A stretch of DNA of 64,000 nt, taken from positions 1 through 64,000 of the forward strand of contig CAKSBH010000006.1 of assembly GCA_934438175.1 (NCBI GenBank), in the 5' to 3' direction. The notes under the pieces are model-generated. The model saw only the letters and a program-made list of their open reading frames with translations, ran no database searches and was not told where the DNA came from. The number at the start of each line of letters is the position of its first letter. The first letter of the stretch is position 1. Below, piece by piece: positions 52,965 through 62,019 of the stretch. Origin of the DNA: an uncultured Eubacteriales bacterium (GTDB lineage Bacteria; Bacillota; Clostridia; Oscillospirales; UBA644). A program made the translations under genes and the position numbers.

Positions 52965-53828
52965 TTATCGAATCACGGGAAGAACCGTCTTCACCGTTTG
53001 TGCTTTTCCGGTTTCCTGCAGGTGCCGCGCGGCACGCTGCGCCTTGAAATAAGAGCGGAAAACACCGAACACCGTCGGTCCGCTTCCCGACAGGCACGCA
53101 TAGGCGCCGTCGGCTTGCAGAAGATCCCGGAACTGTCGGATCTCCGGGGCTTTTTCTTCCGCCGCCGGCGAAAGCCCGTTTCCGAGATACGGATACGGAT
53201 CCTTCCCCTCGCGCAGCGCGTTCAAAAACGGACCGGTGGTCTTTTCCGGGGCTTCAGCAAGCGCATCAAAGCCCGCAAAAATCTCCGGTGTACGGAGAAT
53301 CCGGTCCGGACGTGCCAGAACGTAAATCTCCCGCCGGTCAAAGGACAGCGGGGTCAGCTTTTCTCCGAATCCCTCCGCCAGCTGTGTGCCGCCCCGGATA
53401 AAAAACGGTACGTCGGCACCCAGAGCAGCTCCCAGCTCCTCCAGTTCCCGGTCGGATGCCCCCACCGCAAGTTCACGGTTGAGCATACGCAGAACCGCCG
53501 CGGCATCGGACGAACCGCCGCCCAGACCGGCTCCGATGGGAATCTGTTTCTTCAGGTCAATGTCCACGTCCGTGTCGTGACGGTCAAAGCGGTCGAAAAA
53601 CGCCTTGGCGGCACGCACGCAAAGATTGTGGTCATCCGTCGGCAGTTCCCGCGCGCCGGTCAGACGCAGCAGGACGCTTCCCTTTCCCCTGGCGGGCGAA
53701 GAGCGCAGCGATACGGTGTCAAACAGCGACACCTCCTGCAAAACGGTGCGGACATCGTGATACCCGTCCTCGCGTTTTGCGAAAACATCCAGGGTCAGGT
53801 TGATCTTCGCATAAGCCCGTTCGGTCAT
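52965..53828 (-). CDS. ispE: 4-diphosphocytidyl-2-C-methyl-D-erythritol kinase (287 aa)
   Basis: A step of the MEP isoprenoid pathway; a GHMP kinase. It has AYAKINLTLDVFAKREDGYH at the N-terminus, the ATP loop PIGAGLGGGSSDAAAVL and the C-terminal LSGSGPTVFGVF. The length is typical. Its ATG overlaps the end of the aminotransferase gene by 4 bases, so translation is coupled. Confidence 0.97.
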   Translation of the reverse strand: MTERAYAKINLTLDVFAKREDGYHDVRTVLQEVSLFDTVSLRSSPARGKGSVLLRLTGARELPTDDHNLCVRAAKAFFDRFDRHDTDVDIDLKKQIPIGAGLGGGSSDAAAVLRMLNRELAVGASDRELEELGAALGADVPFFIRGGTQLAEGFGEKLTPLSFDRREIYVLARPDRILRTPEIFAGFDALAEAPEKTTGPFLNALREGKDPYPYLGNGLSPAAEEKAPEIRQFRDLLQADGAYACLSGSGPTVFGVFRSYFKAQRAARHLQETGKAQTVKTVLPVIR

Positions 53829-54997
53829 AGCTGGTTCTCCCGGATAAATTCTTCCAGCTTCCGCATGGCAAGCTCCAGATGCTTCATGGAATATGCGTAC
53901 GAAATGCGTACGAATCCCTCCCCGGACGAGCCGAACGCGTCTCCCGGAACCATGGCGACCTTCTTCTGCCGAAGCAGCTCCTGGCAGAACTTTTCCGATG
54001 TCATACCGAAGCGGCTGATGTTGGGAAATACATAAAACGCCCCCTTCGGCTCAAAGCAGGGGATGTTCATTTCCTCAAACCGGGACAGCAGATATCTGCG
54101 CCGCATGTTGTACTGCTCCCGCATTTCGGCGATGTCGGCGTCTCCGTTCTTCAACGCCTCAATGGCGGCGTACTGGCTGACGGTGGGGGCGCTCATGATG
54201 CCGAACTGGTGAATCTTCACCACCTCGTGGATTACGGGCTCCGGACCGCACACATAGCCCATGCGCCAACCGGTCATGGCATAGGATTTGGAAAATCCGC
54301 CGATGATCAGCGTGCGTTCCCGCATGCCCGGGGTCTCCGCAAACGAGGGCAGGGGCTTTTTGTCATAGCCCAGCTCGATGTAAATTTCATCCGAAAGCAC
54401 CATGATGTCCGTGCCCCGCAGCACCTCGGCAATCTTTTCGTAATCTTCCGCTGTCATCACCGCCCCGGTGGGGTTGTTGGGAAACGGAAGAACCAACAGC
54501 TTGGTCCGCTCCGTGATGGCGTTCTTCAGCACATCCGGGCGCAGACGGAACTGGTCTTTTTCATAGGTGAGAAGCGGAACGGGAACTCCGCCCGCCATGG
54601 CTGCCAGCGGTGTGTAGCACACAAAGCTCGGCTCCGGAATGAGCACCTCATCCCCGTCGTTGATCAGCGCGCGCATCGCCGCGTCGATTCCCTCGCTTCC
54701 GCCTACGGTCACCACAATTTCGTTCTGCGGATGATAGGTCAGCGAAAAGCGGCGTTTCATATAGCGGGCAATTTCTTCCCGCAGATCGGGAAGCCCGCTG
54801 TTGGCGGTGTATTTCGTCTTTCCCTGCCTCAGAGCGTCAATGCCCGCTTCCCGGATGTGCCACGGGGTTTTGAAATCCGGTTCGCCCACGCCCAGTGTTA
54901 CGCAGTCTTCCATGGAGCCCGCCAGATCGAAGAACCGACGGATGCCGGAGGGCTTCTGCGCCATCAGCCGGCGGGAAAGGATTTTTTCGTAATTCAT
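53825..54997 (-). CDS. Class I/II aminotransferase, aspartate-aminotransferase-like (390 aa)
   Basis: A PLP enzyme with LGVGEPDFKTPWHIREA, TVGGSEGIDAAMRAL, PNNPTGAVM, VLSDEIYIELGY and the PLP lysine in GGFSKSYAMTGWRMGY. It belongs to the PatA/AspC-like group. The start is ATG 54995-54997 after GGAGGG. It lies 10 bp after an Lrp/AsnC regulator gene; this pair is often conserved in Firmicutes, so the regulator may respond to the amino acid this enzyme handles (inference). It overlaps ispE by 4 bases. Confidence 0.93.
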   Translation of the reverse strand: MNYEKILSRRLMAQKPSGIRRFFDLAGSMEDCVTLGVGEPDFKTPWHIREAGIDALRQGKTKYTANSGLPDLREEIARYMKRRFSLTYHPQNEIVVTVGGSEGIDAAMRALINDGDEVLIPEPSFVCYTPLAAMAGGVPVPLLTYEKDQFRLRPDVLKNAITERTKLLVLPFPNNPTGAVMTAEDYEKIAEVLRGTDIMVLSDEIYIELGYDKKPLPSFAETPGMRERTLIIGGFSKSYAMTGWRMGYVCGPEPVIHEVVKIHQFGIMSAPTVSQYAAIEALKNGDADIAEMREQYNMRRRYLLSRFEEMNIPCFEPKGAFYVFPNISRFGMTSEKFCQELLRQKKVAMVPGDAFGSSGEGFVRISYAYSMKHLELAMRKLEEFIRENQL

Positions 54998-55007
54998 GCA
55001 CCCTCCG

Positions 55008-55496
55008 TCACAGCACAAGCACCCGGTCGTCATCCTCGCCGGCACGGCCGATCACGACGTTCTTGTCCTTGTATTTGTTCAGCACAAAATGTGTGGCGGT
55101 GGAAGTCACGCCGTCAATCACGGCAAGCTTGTCAAACACAAAGCGGGCAACATCCTTCATGGTTTTTCCTTCCAGAGTCACGGCAAGGTCAAACCCGCCG
55201 CTCATCAGCGAAACGCTGACTACCTCCGGAAACGAGCAGATATATTCCGCTACGCTGTCAAAGCCCTCGCCCTTCACCGGCAGAACCTTGATCTCAATCA
55301 GCGCCGAAACGTATTCCCGTTCGGTCTTGTCCCAGTTGATCATGGTCTTATAGCCCAGAATCGTCCCGTCGGCTTCGCATTCCCGGATCACGTCCGTCAC
55401 TTCCTGCTCGGAGATCCCCAGCGCGTCGGCAATGTTTTTCGGCGTATATTTTGCGTTCTCTTCCAGATATTTCAGAATGCGTTCCTTGTGTTCCAT
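55008..55496 (-). CDS. Lrp/AsnC family regulator (162 aa)
   Basis: An N-terminal helix-turn-helix (ERILKYLEENAKYTPKNIAD, then ALGISEQEVTDVIRECEADG) and a C-terminal ligand-binding RAM domain (YVSALIEIKVLPV to LNKYKDKNVVIG). Such proteins bind amino acids and control metabolism and transport. The start is ATG 55494-55496, with GGAGGAG upstream; the longer frame overlaps metK. It lies 17 bp after metK and 10 bp before the aminotransferase. Confidence 0.92.
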   Translation of the reverse strand: MEHKERILKYLEENAKYTPKNIADALGISEQEVTDVIRECEADGTILGYKTMINWDKTEREYVSALIEIKVLPVKGEGFDSVAEYICSFPEVVSVSLMSGGFDLAVTLEGKTMKDVARFVFDKLAVIDGVTSTATHFVLNKYKDKNVVIGRAGEDDDRVLVL

Positions 55497-55513
55497 GTCC
55501 GCTCCTCCGTCTT

Positions 55514-56653
55514 TCAGCCCCGAACCGCGCGAAGCAGTTCTTCGGTTTTGTCGCAGATTTCCCACTTCACGCCCAGATCCTCACGGCCCATGTGTCCGTA
55601 GGCGGCAAGCTTCCGGTAAATGGGACGGCGCAGATCCAGCGTCCGGATCATACCCTGGGGCGTCATGTCAAACACCTTACATACGGCTTCGGCAAGCTTT
55701 GCATCGTCCACCGTTCCGGTTCCCTGCGTGTTGATGTATACGGAGACGGGATCCTTTACTCCGATGGCGTATGCCATCTGGATTTCACAGCGGCGGGCAA
55801 GTCCTGCTTTGACGATGTTTTTTGCGATATACCGCGCCATATAAGCGGCACTGCGGTCCACCTTGGTGGGATCCTTGCCGGAGAAGGCGCCGCCTCCGTG
55901 CGAGGCGTAGCCGCCGTAGGTATCCACAATGATCTTGCGTCCGGTCAGCCCGCTGTCTCCGTGCGGACCGCCGATGATAAACCGTCCTGTCGGGTTGACG
56001 AAAAACTTTGTTTCCGCATCCAGCATGGATGCCGGAAGAACGGGATCGATCACTTCCCGGAGGATGTCCTGACGGATCTGCTCCTGCGAGACCTCCGGTC
56101 CGTGCTGGGAAGAGACCACCACCGCGTCAATGCGGACGGGGCGGCCGTCGTCATATTCCACGGTCACCTGGGTTTTTCCGTCCGGACGCAGATAGGGGAG
56201 CGTTCCGTTTTTGCGCACGGCGGTCAGTTGCTTGGCAAGCTCGTGCGCGTAATAAATGGGGGCAGGCATCAGCGTGGGCGTTTCGTCGCACGCATAGCCG
56301 AACATCATGCCCTGGTCTCCGGCACCCTCCGCATCCACGCCCAGCGCGATATCCGCCGACTGCTCGTCGATGGTGGTCAGAACGCTGCACGTTTCGCAGT
56401 CAAAGCCGTATTTGGCGCGGTCGTAGCCGATTTCCCGGATCACTTCCCGGGCAATCTTCGGAATTTCCGCGTAGCAGTTCGTTGTAATTTCCCCCATTAC
56501 CATCACCAGCCCGGTGGTGCAGCAGCATTCGCATGCCACCCGTGCCATCGGGTCCTGTGCCAGAATGGAATCCAGAACCGCATCGGAGATCTGGTCGCAT
56601 ATTTTGTCCGGATGTCCTTCGGTGACGGACTCCGAGGTGAAGAATCGTTTCAT
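55514..56653 (-). CDS. metK: S-adenosylmethionine synthetase (379 aa)
   Basis: Makes SAM from methionine and ATP. Signature elements are [53 protein letters not shown] and [19 protein letters not shown]. The length is normal. It heads a minus-strand run (metK, lrp, aminotransferase, ispE, alaS, HIT, fusion hydrolase). The leader is only about 40 bases, so no SAM riboswitch fits. Confidence 0.98.
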   Translation of the reverse strand: MKRFFTSESVTEGHPDKICDQISDAVLDSILAQDPMARVACECCCTTGLVMVMGEITTNCYAEIPKIAREVIREIGYDRAKYGFDCETCSVLTTIDEQSADIALGVDAEGAGDQGMMFGYACDETPTLMPAPIYYAHELAKQLTAVRKNGTLPYLRPDGKTQVTVEYDDGRPVRIDAVVVSSQHGPEVSQEQIRQDILREVIDPVLPASMLDAETKFFVNPTGRFIIGGPHGDSGLTGRKIIVDTYGGYASHGGGAFSGKDPTKVDRSAAYMARYIAKNIVKAGLARRCEIQMAYAIGVKDPVSVYINTQGTGTVDDAKLAEAVCKVFDMTPQGMIRTLDLRRPIYRKLAAYGHMGREDLGVKWEICDKTEELLRAVRG

Positions 56654-56694
56654 TGCAAAAAGCCCCTTTCGCTATGTGCTTATAATTCATTTTA

Positions 56695-56723
56695 TTGTAA
56701 CATATTTTGCGGCGCTTGTAAAC
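56695..56723 (-). promoter_or_regulatory. Promoter of the metK run
   Basis: On the minus strand TTTACA, a 17-bp spacer and TACAAT with TGT before it. It lies 42 bp before the metK start. Confidence 0.7.
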
Positions 56724-56784
56724 AGGACAAGCCGAAAAAAGCGGTCGGATTTGCGGATTTTCAAAAAAAAAATTGCGACGGGAC

Positions 56785-56813
56785 TTGACAACGTGCCGAA
56801 ACTGTGGTATGAT
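56785..56813 (+). promoter_or_regulatory. Promoter of the lysine transporter operon
   Basis: TTGACA, a 17-bp spacer and TATGAT with TGG before it. The riboswitch begins about 9 bases after the -10 box. Confidence 0.85.
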
Positions 56814-56821
56814 GTGCAAAA

Positions 56822-56990
56822 TATCGGTAGAGGCGCGAGAAAGAAAAGTACAGCCGGGCAAGGCGGGTCAGCCGTCCGGACAGAAAGGATTTTTCGCCGA
56901 AGATCTTCGATCCCGACCCGGGTCGACGGTCTGGGCCGCCGCAGAACATGCGTCGGACTGTCACTTGAAAAGTGGAGAGCTATCCGACAA
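56822..56990 (+). promoter_or_regulatory. Lysine (L-box) riboswitch
   Basis: The lysine aptamer consensus blocks appear in order: GGTAGAGGCGCGA, AAAAGTACAG, GCCGAAGATC, then GGTCTGGG, GGACTGTCACTT and GTGGAGAGCTATCC, with the closing helix P1 from TCGG (near 56825) and CCGA (near 56984). A terminator hairpin follows about 30 bases later, so excess lysine is expected to stop transcription. It predicts that the transporter downstream imports lysine. Confidence 0.95.
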
Positions 56991-57019
56991 ATGACGCGCG
57001 TTTTTGTTTGGTTGTTTGT

Positions 57020-57057
57020 TTGCGGTACCTTTCCCTTTCGGTACCGCAATTTTTTTG
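57020..57057 (+). terminator. Riboswitch-controlled terminator
   Basis: Stem TTGCGGTACC with its complement, 10-nt loop, then seven T residues, just upstream of the transporter genes. It is the expression platform of the lysine riboswitch. Confidence 0.93.
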
Positions 57058-57077
57058 TTTCTGAAAGGAGAAACGTC

Positions 57078-57956
57078 ATGAAAAAACTGGTTGCTCTTGT
57101 TCTTGCACTGCTGCTCGGTGCCCTTACGCTGGCATCCTGCGGCTCGTCCGCCGTGGACATCAGCGGCGCCCGGTCGCTTGCCGATCTTGCCGGTGCGCGC
57201 ATTTCCGCCCAGGGGGGCACGTTCCACGAAGACGCACTGGCACAGCTGCCCGCCGGAACGGTTACTTCCGTGTACAAAGAGTTTGACGATATGCTGGTTG
57301 CCGTCAATGCCGGCGTGATTGACGGCTACATCGCCGAGGAGCCCACGGCTCTTACGGTCTGTCTCAAGGATAAGAATCTGGATTACATCCGTCTCACCAA
57401 CAACGACACCGGCTTTACCGCAACGGCAGAGGATGTCGGCATTGCCGTCGGCCTGAAGAAGGGGTCGGAGGATCTGAAAAACCGCATCAATGCCATTCTT
57501 GCCGAAATTCCGCAGGAGACCCGTATGACGCTGATGGAACAGATGGTCCGTGTACGCGCCGGCGAAACGGTGGGCGAGTATGCGCTGAAGAGCGAGCGTC
57601 CCGCTTCCCCGAACGGCGTGTTTGTCGTTGCCATGGAATGTGCTTACGAACCGTTCAACTGGACGGAGATCGGTAAGAAAACCGAGGGCGCCGTTGCCAT
57701 CACCGGTGAGGGCAAGGATAATCTGTATGCCAACGGCTACGATGTGCGCATCGCGCAGTACATTGCCGACAAGCTGGGCATGACGCTGGAGATCCGTTCC
57801 GAAAAATGGGACAATCTGGTTCCTTCTCTGAATGCCGGCTCCGTCACGGCAATCATCGCCGGCATGAGCCCCACCGCCGACCGTCAGAAGGAAGTGGATT
57901 TTACCGACGTGTACTATTCCTCCAACCTGGTGATTGTCTACAAGAAATCCCGATAA
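57078..57956 (+). CDS. Lysine-binding lipoprotein, apparently circularly permuted (292 aa)
   Basis: A lipoprotein signal (lipobox LASC, Cys21) anchors a solute-binding protein of the SBP_bac_3 type. The order of lobes is unusual. Residues about 28-172 (ARSLADLAGARISAQGGT, VNAGVIDGYIAEEPTAL, GIAVGLKKGSEDLKNRINA) match lobe 2, normally the second half. Residues about 180-292 (NGVFVVAMECAYEPFNW, YDVRIAQYIADKLGM, VTAIIAGMSPTADRQKEVDF, then TDVYYSSNLVIVYKK) match lobe 1, normally the first half. The total length is that of one complete protein. AAAGGAG precedes ATG 57078. The upstream lysine riboswitch and downstream permease and ATPase indicate lysine uptake. A rearranged pair of binding proteins is the alternative origin. 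Confidence 0.88.
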   Translation: MKKLVALVLALLLGALTLASCGSSAVDISGARSLADLAGARISAQGGTFHEDALAQLPAGTVTSVYKEFDDMLVAVNAGVIDGYIAEEPTALTVCLKDKNLDYIRLTNNDTGFTATAEDVGIAVGLKKGSEDLKNRINAILAEIPQETRMTLMEQMVRVRAGETVGEYALKSERPASPNGVFVVAMECAYEPFNWTEIGKKTEGAVAITGEGKDNLYANGYDVRIAQYIADKLGMTLEIRSEKWDNLVPSLNAGSVTAIIAGMSPTADRQKEVDFTDVYYSSNLVIVYKKSR

Positions 57957-57972
57957 GTAAAGGTCTTTGATT

Positions 57973-58749
57973 ATGTTTCTGAGTGAAGTTTGGAGCATTG
58001 TGGTCGAATACCGCGATGTGCTTCTGCGCGGCATCGGCTTTACGATGCTCATTGCCCTGATCGGCACGGTCGCCGGGCTTGCCATCGGTCTTCTCACCGG
58101 CATTCTCCGCACCATGCCCAAATCCAAAAACGGTTTTGTGCGTGCGCTGCAGACGGTTCTGAACGCCGTCATTGCCGTGTATGTCGAGGTCTTCCGTGGC
58201 ACTCCGATGATGGTGCAGGCGATGGTGATTTACTGGGGCTTTGCGTTCGCCTCCGGCGGACAGACCCTGCCTCTCATTCCTTCCGGAATCCTCATTGTTT
58301 CCGTCAATACGGGTGCTTATATGGCGGAGATTGTCCGCGGCGGCATCATCAGCATTGACAAGGGACAGTTCGAGGGGGCGCAGTCCATCGGAATGACCCA
58401 CGCGCAGACCATGTTCTCGGTCATCCTGCCGCAGGTTCTGCGCAACATCCTGCCTTCTGTCAGCAATGAGTTCGTCATCAACATCAAGGATACCTCCGTG
58501 CTCAACGTCATCGGCGTGACGGAGCTGTACTTTTTCGCCGGCATCATTTACAAGGATACGCTCAAGGTCTTTCAGACCTACTTCGTGGTCTGTGTGCTGT
58601 ATTTTATCCTGACGTTCGTCATCACCCGTCTTCTCCGCTTTGCGGAAAAGAAACTGGAGGGCAAGGAGAATTACACCATCTTCGGCTCTCAGACCGATCC
58701 GCAGGCAGAGATTCACATCCGGAAGGAGGAACCCCGTTATGACGCCTGA
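57973..58749 (+). CDS. Lysine ABC transporter permease (258 aa)
   Basis: A polar amino acid permease of the HisM/GlnP type. It has an N-terminal [19 protein letters not shown] helix, [21 protein letters not shown], and the ATPase-contact loop [20 protein letters not shown]. About five membrane helices are visible. I start it at ATG 57973, 9 bases after AAAGG; a TTG two codons earlier is an alternative. It lies 16 bp after the binding-protein gene and overlaps the ATPase gene by 11 bases. Substrate assigned from the riboswitch. Confidence 0.92.
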   Translation: MFLSEVWSIVVEYRDVLLRGIGFTMLIALIGTVAGLAIGLLTGILRTMPKSKNGFVRALQTVLNAVIAVYVEVFRGTPMMVQAMVIYWGFAFASGGQTLPLIPSGILIVSVNTGAYMAEIVRGGIISIDKGQFEGAQSIGMTHAQTMFSVILPQVLRNILPSVSNEFVINIKDTSVLNVIGVTELYFFAGIIYKDTLKVFQTYFVVCVLYFILTFVITRLLRFAEKKLEGKENYTIFGSQTDPQAEIHIRKEEPRYDA

Positions 58750-59485
58750 AACCCCGGTGATTGAACTGCGTCATCTCAAAAAGGACTTCGGCGACCACCA
58801 CGTTCTTTCAGACATCAACCTCACGGTTTCTTCCGGTGAGGTGGTCAGCATCATCGGCTCTTCCGGCAGCGGCAAAAGCACCTGTCTGCGCTGCGTCAAC
58901 CTGCTGGAGACCCCCACGGACGGCGAGATCCTGTGGCACGGAAAGAACATCCGCACCGAGATTCCTTCCTTATATGATTACCGTGCCAAAGTGGTCATGG
59001 TTTTTCAGCAGTTCAATCTGTTCAACAACATGACCGTTCTGAAAAACTGCATGATCGGTCAGATGAAAGTTCTGAAGCGCTCCCGGGAAGAGGCGGAACA
59101 AAAAGCGCTTGCGTTTCTGGATCGTGTGGGAATGCTTCCGTACCGGAACGCCCGTCCTGCCCAGCTGTCGGGCGGACAGAAGCAGCGTGTGGCAATTGCC
59201 CGCGCCCTGGCGATGGAGCCGGAGGTTCTGCTGTTTGACGAGCCGACTTCGGCACTCGATCCGCAGATGGTGGGCGAGGTGCTGGACGTTATGAAGCGGC
59301 TTGCCGCCTCGGGAATGACCATGCTGGTGGTCACACACGAGATGGCGTTTGCCCGCGACGTTTCGGATAAGGTGGTGTTTATGGCAGACGGTGTTGTCTG
59401 CGAACAGGGCACCCCGCAGGAGATTTTCTCCGATCCGAAGAATCCCCGTACCCGCGACTTCCTGGCACGCTTTCTCCGGGGCTGA
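58739..59485 (+). CDS. Lysine ABC transporter ATPase (248 aa)
   Basis: The ATP-binding subunit of a polar amino acid importer. Walker A is [15 protein letters not shown], the Q loop [14 protein letters not shown], the ABC signature [15 protein letters not shown], Walker [13 protein letters not shown] and the switch [17 protein letters not shown] 58739 follows GGAAGGAGG. It overlaps the permease by 11 bases and is the last gene of the riboswitch-controlled operon. Confidence 0.95.
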   Translation: MTPETPVIELRHLKKDFGDHHVLSDINLTVSSGEVVSIIGSSGSGKSTCLRCVNLLETPTDGEILWHGKNIRTEIPSLYDYRAKVVMVFQQFNLFNNMTVLKNCMIGQMKVLKRSREEAEQKALAFLDRVGMLPYRNARPAQLSGGQKQRVAIARALAMEPEVLLFDEPTSALDPQMVGEVLDVMKRLAASGMTMLVVTHEMAFARDVSDKVVFMADGVVCEQGTPQEIFSDPKNPRTRDFLARFLRG

Positions 59486-59501
59486 TTCCCTCAAAACCAC
59501 A

Positions 59502-59538
59502 AAACCCGCCTTTCCGGAGGCGGGTTTGCTTATTTTTT
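59502..59538 (+). terminator. Terminator of the lysine transporter operon
   Basis: A perfect 10-bp stem AAACCCGCCT with its complement, TTCCGG loop, followed by GCTTATTTTTTT. Confidence 0.88.
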
Positions 59539-59543
59539 TGAAA

Positions 59544-59561
59544 GTTCACAAAAAATTCACA
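59544..59561. promoter_or_regulatory. TGTGAAC direct-repeat element, copy 3
   Basis: The plus strand reads GTTCACA-AAAA-ATTCACA, the reverse complement of TGTGAAT-TTTT-TGTGAAC, with an 11-bp period. It lies 40 bp upstream of the S10 operon -35 box. Confidence 0.6.
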
Positions 59562-59601
59562 ATTTCCGCGCGGATTTCCGAAACAAATTCGAGAAAAACT
59601 C

Positions 59602-59630
59602 TTGCAATTTGCGGGGGAGTGTGGTATAAT
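59602..59630 (+). promoter_or_regulatory. Promoter of the S10 ribosomal operon
   Basis: TTGCAA, a 17-bp spacer and TATAAT with TGG before it; the same design as the rplS promoter. Confidence 0.85.
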
Positions 59631-59636
59631 ATCCGG

Positions 59637-59990
59637 GCATGGCAAAAATGCGTAATGCGTTGACCCCGGAGGTTGCTGAAATCCGCCACGGTAAACGGCG
59701 GCAGGGAATTTCGGGCGAGCATCATCCAAAGTGATTGGATCTACCGAATTTAGTTGATGTAAGGAAAAAGACGCAGACCGACCTGACTTCAGGCGTCCGG
59801 TGCGCACTCTTACTTTACCACTCAACATGGTTTTGTGTTCGGAACGGTTGCCCTGTTTCCGAATTTTGTTTTGTCAAAAACATGAAACACACGGATGAGT
59901 GTTCGGTTTCCAACTCAAAAAAATTTCCTTTGGGGCGAAAGCCCTGCGGGGCGAACCCCCAAACCTATTCTATTGAGGAGGCGAACGAAA
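59637..59990 (+). promoter_or_regulatory. Long structured leader of the S10 operon
   Basis: About 350 bases lie between the promoter and rpsJ with no convincing gene. Hairpins include CCGCC/GGCGG, CCTGA-CT-TCAGG, and near 59928-59963 a larger one with TTTGGGG pairing CCCCCAAA and inner GCCC/GGGC. A 31-codon frame from ATG 59639 (MAKMRNALTPEV...) would be almost leaderless. The leader may be an autoregulatory site for an S10-operon protein, as known in other bacteria with different leaders. I cannot name the class. Confidence 0.5.
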
Positions 59991-60299
59991 ATGGCAAACG
60001 AGAAAATGAGAATCCGCTTGAAATCTTACGACCACAATCTTGTTGATATGTCGGCAGCGAAAGTTGTTGAAACAGCAAAAAGATTCGGTGCGGAGGTGTC
60101 CGGTCCCATTCCGCTGCCCACGGAGAAGGAAGTTGTTACGATTCTTCGTGCTGTCTTCAAATATAAAGACAGCCGTGAGCAGTTTGAAACACGGACGCAC
60201 AAGCGCGTCATTGATATTCTGAAGCCCGACAAGAAAATTGTCGATGCGCTGATGAACATCGAACTTCCCGCAGGCGTTGACATCGAAATCAAGATGTAA
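59991..60299 (+). CDS. rpsJ: Ribosomal protein S10 (102 aa)
   Basis: A small-subunit protein, also part of transcription antitermination (NusE). The sequence has [31 protein letters not shown] and [11 protein letters not shown]. The start ATG follows GAGGAGG. It is the first gene of the S10 operon. The gap to rplC is 138 bp and holds a hairpin. Confidence 0.98.
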   Translation: MANEKMRIRLKSYDHNLVDMSAAKVVETAKRFGAEVSGPIPLPTEKEVVTILRAVFKYKDSREQFETRTHKRVIDILKPDKKIVDALMNIELPAGVDIEIKM

Positions 60300-60336
60300 C
60301 CGGCAAAACCCTTTGTCATGCAGAAAAAAGAGTTTC

Positions 60337-60369
60337 AACGGCTTTCCTTCCAAATAATATAAAGCCGTT
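60337..60369 (+). promoter_or_regulatory. Hairpin between rpsJ and rplC
   Basis: AACGGCTTT pairs with AAAGCCGTT over a 15-nt loop. No T run follows, so it is more likely an mRNA structure than a terminator. Two smaller palindromes (GAATGCGGATGCATTC, TTGGCAAACGCCAA) follow before the rplC ribosome site. Confidence 0.45.
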
Positions 60370-60437
60370 CCCGGAATGCGGATGCATTCTGCGGTCATGT
60401 TGGCAAACGCCAACCAATAACCGAAAGGAGAATTGAA

Positions 60438-61070
60438 ATGGAAAAAGGTATCATTGGCAAGAAGGTCGGTATGACCCAGCTGTTCACCGAAACGGGCGCC
60501 GTTGTTCCCGTCACGGTCGTGGAAGTCGGTCCCTGCGTCGTCGTTCAGAAGAAGACGGTGGAGAACGACGGCTACGAAGCCGTTCAGCTCGGTTTTGACG
60601 ACATGAGAGCAAAACTTGTGGTCAAACCCCGCAAAGGTCATTTCGACAAAGCACAGGTCGCTTACAAGAGAGTCCTCAAGGAGTTCAAACTGGATAACAG
60701 CGCTTCTCTGAACGTCGGCGACATCATCAAGGCAGACGTGTTCGCGGCGAACGACAAGGTCGACGTCACGGGCGTATCCAAAGGCAAGGGCTATCAGGGC
60801 ACCATCAAGAGATGCGGGTTCCACACCGGTCCGATGGCTCACGGCTCCGGATACCACAGACATCAGGGTTCTATGGGCTCCAACACCGACCCGTCCCGTG
60901 TTTTCAAAGGCAAGGGTATGCCGGGTCACATGGGCAGCGAACAGGTCACAATTCAGAATCTGCGCATCGTCAAGGTTGACGCAGAAAACAATCTGATTGC
61001 GATCAAGGGCGCAATCCCCGGTCCCAACGGCGGATTGGTAGTGGTCAAGTCTGCTGTCAAAGGCGCTTAA
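60438..61070 (+). CDS. rplC: Ribosomal protein L3 (210 aa)
   Basis: Large-subunit assembly protein near the peptidyl transferase centre. It has [17 protein letters not shown], the loop [17 protein letters not shown] and [20 protein letters not shown]. The length is normal. ATG has AAAGGAG upstream. Confidence 0.98.
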   Translation: MEKGIIGKKVGMTQLFTETGAVVPVTVVEVGPCVVVQKKTVENDGYEAVQLGFDDMRAKLVVKPRKGHFDKAQVAYKRVLKEFKLDNSASLNVGDIIKADVFAANDKVDVTGVSKGKGYQGTIKRCGFHTGPMAHGSGYHRHQGSMGSNTDPSRVFKGKGMPGHMGSEQVTIQNLRIVKVDAENNLIAIKGAIPGPNGGLVVVKSAVKGA

Positions 61071-61088
61071 GGGAAGGAGGAAATAACA

Positions 61089-61709
61089 ATGAACGTTAAA
61101 GTTTACGATATGAACGGCAAGGAAGCCGGCACGATGGAACTGAAAGACGAAATCTTTGCGATTCCCGTCAACGTCGCGCTCCTGCATGAAGCCGTCAAGA
61201 ATTACCTCGCAAACCAGAGACACGGTACGCAGAGCACGCTGACCCGGACGGAAGTTCGCGGCGGCGGCAGGAAGCCGTGGAGACAGAAAGGCACCGGCAG
61301 AGCCAGACAGGGCTCCATCCGTGCTCCCCAGTGGACACACGGCGGCGTCGCTCTCGGCCCCAAGCCCCGTTCTTACCGGTATTCCCTGAACAAAAAAGCA
61401 AAGAGAGTTGCCATGAAGTCGGCTTTCTCCGCCAAACTTGCGGACGAAAATCTGATCGTTCTCGATACGCTGGCATTTGAAGCCCCGAAGACCAAGTCCA
61501 TGGTTGCGGTTCTCAAAGCCCTGAACGTTTCCGACAAAGCCCTGGTTGTTCTGCCGGGTCCGGACGTCAATGTGGTCAAGAGCGCGAAGAACCTGCCGGA
61601 TGTCAAGGTTCTCTATGTCAACACGCTGAACGTCTACGACATTCTGAAGTACGATAAATTCATCGTCACGAAAGAAGCCGTGGGCAAAATCGAGGAGGTG
61701 TACAGATAA
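61089..61709 (+). CDS. rplD: Ribosomal protein L4 (206 aa)
   Basis: Lines the exit tunnel. It has [20 protein letters not shown], then [17 protein letters not shown] and [16 protein letters not shown]. In some bacteria L4 regulates this operon. It starts 18 bp after rplC with AAGGAGG, and its stop overlaps the rplW start by one base. Confidence 0.98.
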   Translation: MNVKVYDMNGKEAGTMELKDEIFAIPVNVALLHEAVKNYLANQRHGTQSTLTRTEVRGGGRKPWRQKGTGRARQGSIRAPQWTHGGVALGPKPRSYRYSLNKKAKRVAMKSAFSAKLADENLIVLDTLAFEAPKTKSMVAVLKALNVSDKALVVLPGPDVNVVKSAKNLPDVKVLYVNTLNVYDILKYDKFIVTKEAVGKIEEVYR

Positions 61710-62005
61710 TGAAACACGCACAGGACATTATTCTGACCCCCGTTGTTACGGAGAAATCCATGAGTGTGATCCGCGAGCAGCGGAAATACACGTTCAAAGT
61801 TGCTAAAACGGCGAACAAGATCGAAATCAAACAGGCAGTTGAGGAATTATTCGGCGTCAAGGTCGACGCAGTCAATGTCATGAACTGCGACGGCAAAGAA
61901 AGAAGACGTGGTTACACGCACGGCACGACCGCTTCCTACAAAAAAGCGATCGTAACGCTGACGAAGGATTCCAAGACCATCGCCTTCTTCGACAGCTTGA
62001 TGTAA
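61709..62005 (+). CDS. rplW: Ribosomal protein L23 (98 aa)
   Basis: At the tunnel exit; docking site for trigger factor and SRP. It has IILTPVVTEKSM, KYTFKVAKTANKIEIKQAVE and a basic loop RRRGYTHGTTASYKKA. It overlaps rplD by one base (TAATG), giving coupled translation. Confidence 0.97.
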   Translation: MKHAQDIILTPVVTEKSMSVIREQRKYTFKVAKTANKIEIKQAVEELFGVKVDAVNVMNCDGKERRRGYTHGTTASYKKAIVTLTKDSKTIAFFDSLM

Positions 62006-62019
62006 AGGAGTGAAACAGA

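Noticed and set aside
56654..56694. SAM riboswitch before metK
   Set aside because: The leader from promoter to start is only about 40 bases and shows no S-box elements.
59735..60046. Open frame in the S10 leader overlapping rpsJ
   Set aside because: There is no ribosome site, the frame differs from rpsJ, and the translation lacks any recognisable pattern.
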